A model generated the notes under the pieces. That model was not told the origin of the DNA, did not search any database, and saw nothing but the letters and a program-made list of their open reading frames with translations. The translations under genes were made by a program, and so were the position numbers. From the NCBI GenBank assembly GCA_013151975.1, contig JAADHG010000109.1, positions 1 through 8,515 of the forward strand: a DNA stretch of 8,515 nucleotides. The letters run 5' to 3'. Position 1 is the first letter of the stretch; every line of letters begins with the position of its first letter. This DNA is from Chlorobiota bacterium (GTDB lineage Bacteria > Bacteroidota > Bacteroidia > Flavobacteriales > Flavobacteriaceae). This document shows, piece by piece, positions 6,693-8,515 of the stretch.

Positions 6693-7874
6693 TTATGCCT
6701 TATTACATAAAATCACAATCTTTTCATTATTAAAATTAGTAGTAAAAAACACATATAAATTGCCACCATCTTTAATTTTAAACTTCTTTTTAATTTGATT
6801 TGTTGTTTCTGGAAAATTACGAGTGCTTATGCTTGCCTTCTTGTTTTTAAGAGACTTTTCTACAAGTTTTTTGTTATACGGAATTGCTTCTAATATCTTA
6901 AATCGCCGCCCAGGAAAATCAATTAACTCAGTTGATGTATATAAATGAGAATGTTTGTGAAGTTTATCAACTTTAAGTTTATGAGACACTATTTTAAATG
7001 CACCAGATTTTAGTATTGCTGCATTTGGCTCATATAAGTAATTTTGTAAATCGCCAAATGTTGCCACTGTATGTTCTTCTTCATTTAGGTTAAAAGCAAA
7101 GGTTTCATCAGTATTTTTTCTGATATTAATAGTTTTAACGCCAATAGTTTCTTGATATCCGTTTTCTAAAATAAAGAGCAATTCTTTAACATCATTATTA
7201 ATAGCAACGATATGGATTTCTTTTACAAACTTTAATTCAGATAAGCCAACTGTAATATCAAGCATTGGTGAAGCCTTTATTAATATGTTATTGGAATGCT
7301 TAAATAATGAATCTATATGTTCTGTAATATTGGGTAAGCAATCTTTTAAATAGAATACTTTTCCTTTAGTATTATGCCTTCTGGAAGGATCTATATAAAT
7401 CCAATCATAGACTTTTCGTGTGTTGCGCAAGTATTCTAATCCATCTTCATTAGTAGTATTGATATTGAATGCTGTTAGTTGTTCAAAATTATATGACGCA
7501 ATGTTTGAAAGCCTACTATTAACCTCACAATGTGTTACGGATTTGATTGTTTTGGAGAAATAATATGAATCCACACCTAAACCACCTGTAAGGTCGATTA
7601 ACGAACTTCCTGATACTAATTGCGATTTGTATTGTGCAGTAATCTCAGATGATGTTTGCTCAATGTTAAGCTTGTTCGGGTAGTAAATATTTGGAGTATT
7701 AAACCATGTTGGAAGTTTATTTTCGCTCTTTTTCTTAGCTTCAATCTGTTCTATAATTTCTTTAGTATCTACAGTGTCGAATGCAGTTCCTTTAAGCAAT
7801 AAAGATGATATATCAGAATTTAAATTATTATTTATAAAATCCTGTATTGCAGTATTTAAAACTTCCTTATTCAA
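6693..7874 (-). CDS. Class I SAM-dependent methyltransferase with THUMP-like C-terminal domain
   Basis: This 393-residue protein has a helical N-terminal region (about 1-85), a Rossmann-type methyltransferase core and a THUMP-like C-terminal domain. Motif I, LIDLTGGLGVD (92-102), binds S-adenosylmethionine. An acidic residue follows in CEVNSRL (about 116-122), and the catalytic-loop motif is IDPSRR (161-166). Bacteroidota proteins of this type are presumed RNA methyltransferases, but the substrate is not known to me. The first usable start is a TTG at 7872-7874. There is no ATG in the right position, and the following NKEVLNTAIQ matches what I would expect of the family N-terminus, so TTG initiation is likely. 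The start lies 7 bases after the stop of the AI-2E-type gene, so the two are probably co-transcribed and translationally coupled. Confidence 0.85.
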   Translation of the reverse strand: MNKEVLNTAIQDFINNNLNSDISSLLLKGTAFDTVDTKEIIEQIEAKKKSENKLPTWFNTPNIYYPNKLNIEQTSSEITAQYKSQLVSGSSLIDLTGGLGVDSYYFSKTIKSVTHCEVNSRLSNIASYNFEQLTAFNINTTNEDGLEYLRNTRKVYDWIYIDPSRRHNTKGKVFYLKDCLPNITEHIDSLFKHSNNILIKASPMLDITVGLSELKFVKEIHIVAINNDVKELLFILENGYQETIGVKTINIRKNTDETFAFNLNEEEHTVATFGDLQNYLYEPNAAILKSGAFKIVSHKLKVDKLHKHSHLYTSTELIDFPGRRFKILEAIPYNKKLVEKSLKNKKASISTRNFPETTNQIKKKFKIKDGGNLYVFFTTNFNNEKIVILCNKA

Positions 7875-7881
7875 ACTAAAA

Positions 7882-8515
7882 CTATAAGTCTTTGGTAAGT
7901 TGTTTTACAATTTTATTTTCTGATAAAAACTCTTTCAATACCACTTTTAAAGCCGTATAAGTTGGTATAGCGACAATCATGCCTATAACTCCAAACAAGA
8001 GTCCTGCGATTATGATTATTAAGAATATCTCTAAAGGGTGAGATTTTACACTTTTTGAAAAAATAAATGGTTGACTGAAAAAATTATCTACCAACTGACC
8101 AATGACAAAACCTATCATCACATAAATGGTTTTTGGTAAAATTACTTCGCTAAAACTTGCATCAAGGTTACTTGTCATAGTAAGAATAAGCATTAAAACG
8201 CCTCCAATAAGTGGTCCTACGTAAGGAATAAGGTTAAGAAGTGCACATAAAAAGGCAATAACTATGGCATTATTAATTCCGAAAATTAAGAGCACAATAG
8301 TATATATAACAAATAGAATTAGAATTTGAAAGATTAAACCAATAAAATATCGAGATAACAAATCTTTTATTTTATTGAATGATTTTTGCATTCTAGTTTC
8401 TTTAGTATCTGGTACAAATACCATGATTCCATGTTCTAGTAACTGACTGTCTTTTAGTAAAAAGAACGTAATAAAAAGTACAGAAAACAGCCCAATACTA
8501 AAGCTGCCAAAGCCG
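7882..8515 (-). CDS. AI-2E/PerM family membrane protein (partial, N-terminus outside the window)
   Basis: The minus-strand frame is open from the right edge to TAG at 7882-7884 and gives about 210 residues, the C-terminal part of a protein usually near 350-370. It begins GFGSFSIGLF and has several hydrophobic helices. The family hallmark is clear: a charged amphipathic stretch (KSFNKIKDLLSRYFIGL) followed by helices carrying ALLNLIPYVGPLIGG and then SHPLEIFLIIIIAGLLFG. The ATG at 8422-8424 is an internal Met, because the frame runs on upstream with good family likeness. Members include the proposed autoinducer-2 exporter TqsA and sodium/proton antiporters, so transport substrate cannot be assigned. 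It is the upstream partner of the methyltransferase gene. Confidence 0.92.
   Translation of the reverse strand, partial: GFGSFSIGLFSVLFITFFLLKDSQLLEHGIMVFVPDTKETRMQKSFNKIKDLLSRYFIGLIFQILILFVIYTIVLLIFGINNAIVIAFLCALLNLIPYVGPLIGGVLMLILTMTSNLDASFSEVILPKTIYVMIGFVIGQLVDNFFSQPFIFSKSVKSHPLEIFLIIIIAGLLFGVIGMIVAIPTYTALKVVLKEFLSENKIVKQLTKDL

Noticed and set aside
6682..6706. GTAATA / TATTAC inverted repeat between the convergent bestrophin-like and methyltransferase genes
   Set aside because: The stem is six AT-rich pairs with a 13-base loop and no T-run, so it is too weak to call a terminator.

Overview
The window reads as chromosome of a member of the Bacteroidota, most likely family Flavobacteriaceae. 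It is very AT-rich and has no clear Shine-Dalgarno sites. Two promoters fit the Bacteroidota housekeeping sigma pattern (TTG, a gap of 19-20 bases, then TAnnTTTG), and the proteins look flavobacterial throughout. I cannot name a genus.

Layout. (1) Bases 1-99 hold the 3' end of a plus-strand gene, closed by a hairpin terminator. (2) Bases 150-2087, minus strand, hold a thiolase followed after 6 bases by an SH3 plus NlpC/P60 cell-wall hydrolase-like protein, a probable two-gene operon. (3) Diverging from the thiolase is a PgpH-type membrane HD phosphohydrolase (2220-4276), the family that degrades cyclic di-AMP. It is broken by a one-base insertion and by a 7-base tandem duplication. (4) Bases 4382-4756 hold tRNA-Ser(GCU), tRNA-Pro(UGG) and tRNA-Arg(UCU), with a strong promoter in front and a perfect 30-base palindrome behind. 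A 5' fragment of tRNA-Pro fused to an unrelated hairpin lies between the first two. (5) Bases 4815-5874, minus strand, hold a secreted CotH-kinase-like protein whose last 40 residues are cut off by a frameshift in a run of A. (6) Bases 5919-6659, plus strand, hold a short bestrophin-like membrane protein. (7) From 6693 to the right edge, minus strand, an AI-2E/PerM-family membrane protein (N-terminus outside the window) is followed by a THUMP-like class I methyltransferase.

I see no phage, transposon, CRISPR array or obvious new defence system; the genes are mostly ordinary core genes. What stands out is several lesions in 6 kb: the broken c-di-AMP phosphodiesterase, an NlpC/P60 protein with serine in place of the catalytic cysteine, the CotH-like frameshift, and the tRNA-Pro remnant. 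They may reflect gene decay in this strain. The one-base events, but less easily the 7-base duplication, could also be sequencing errors.
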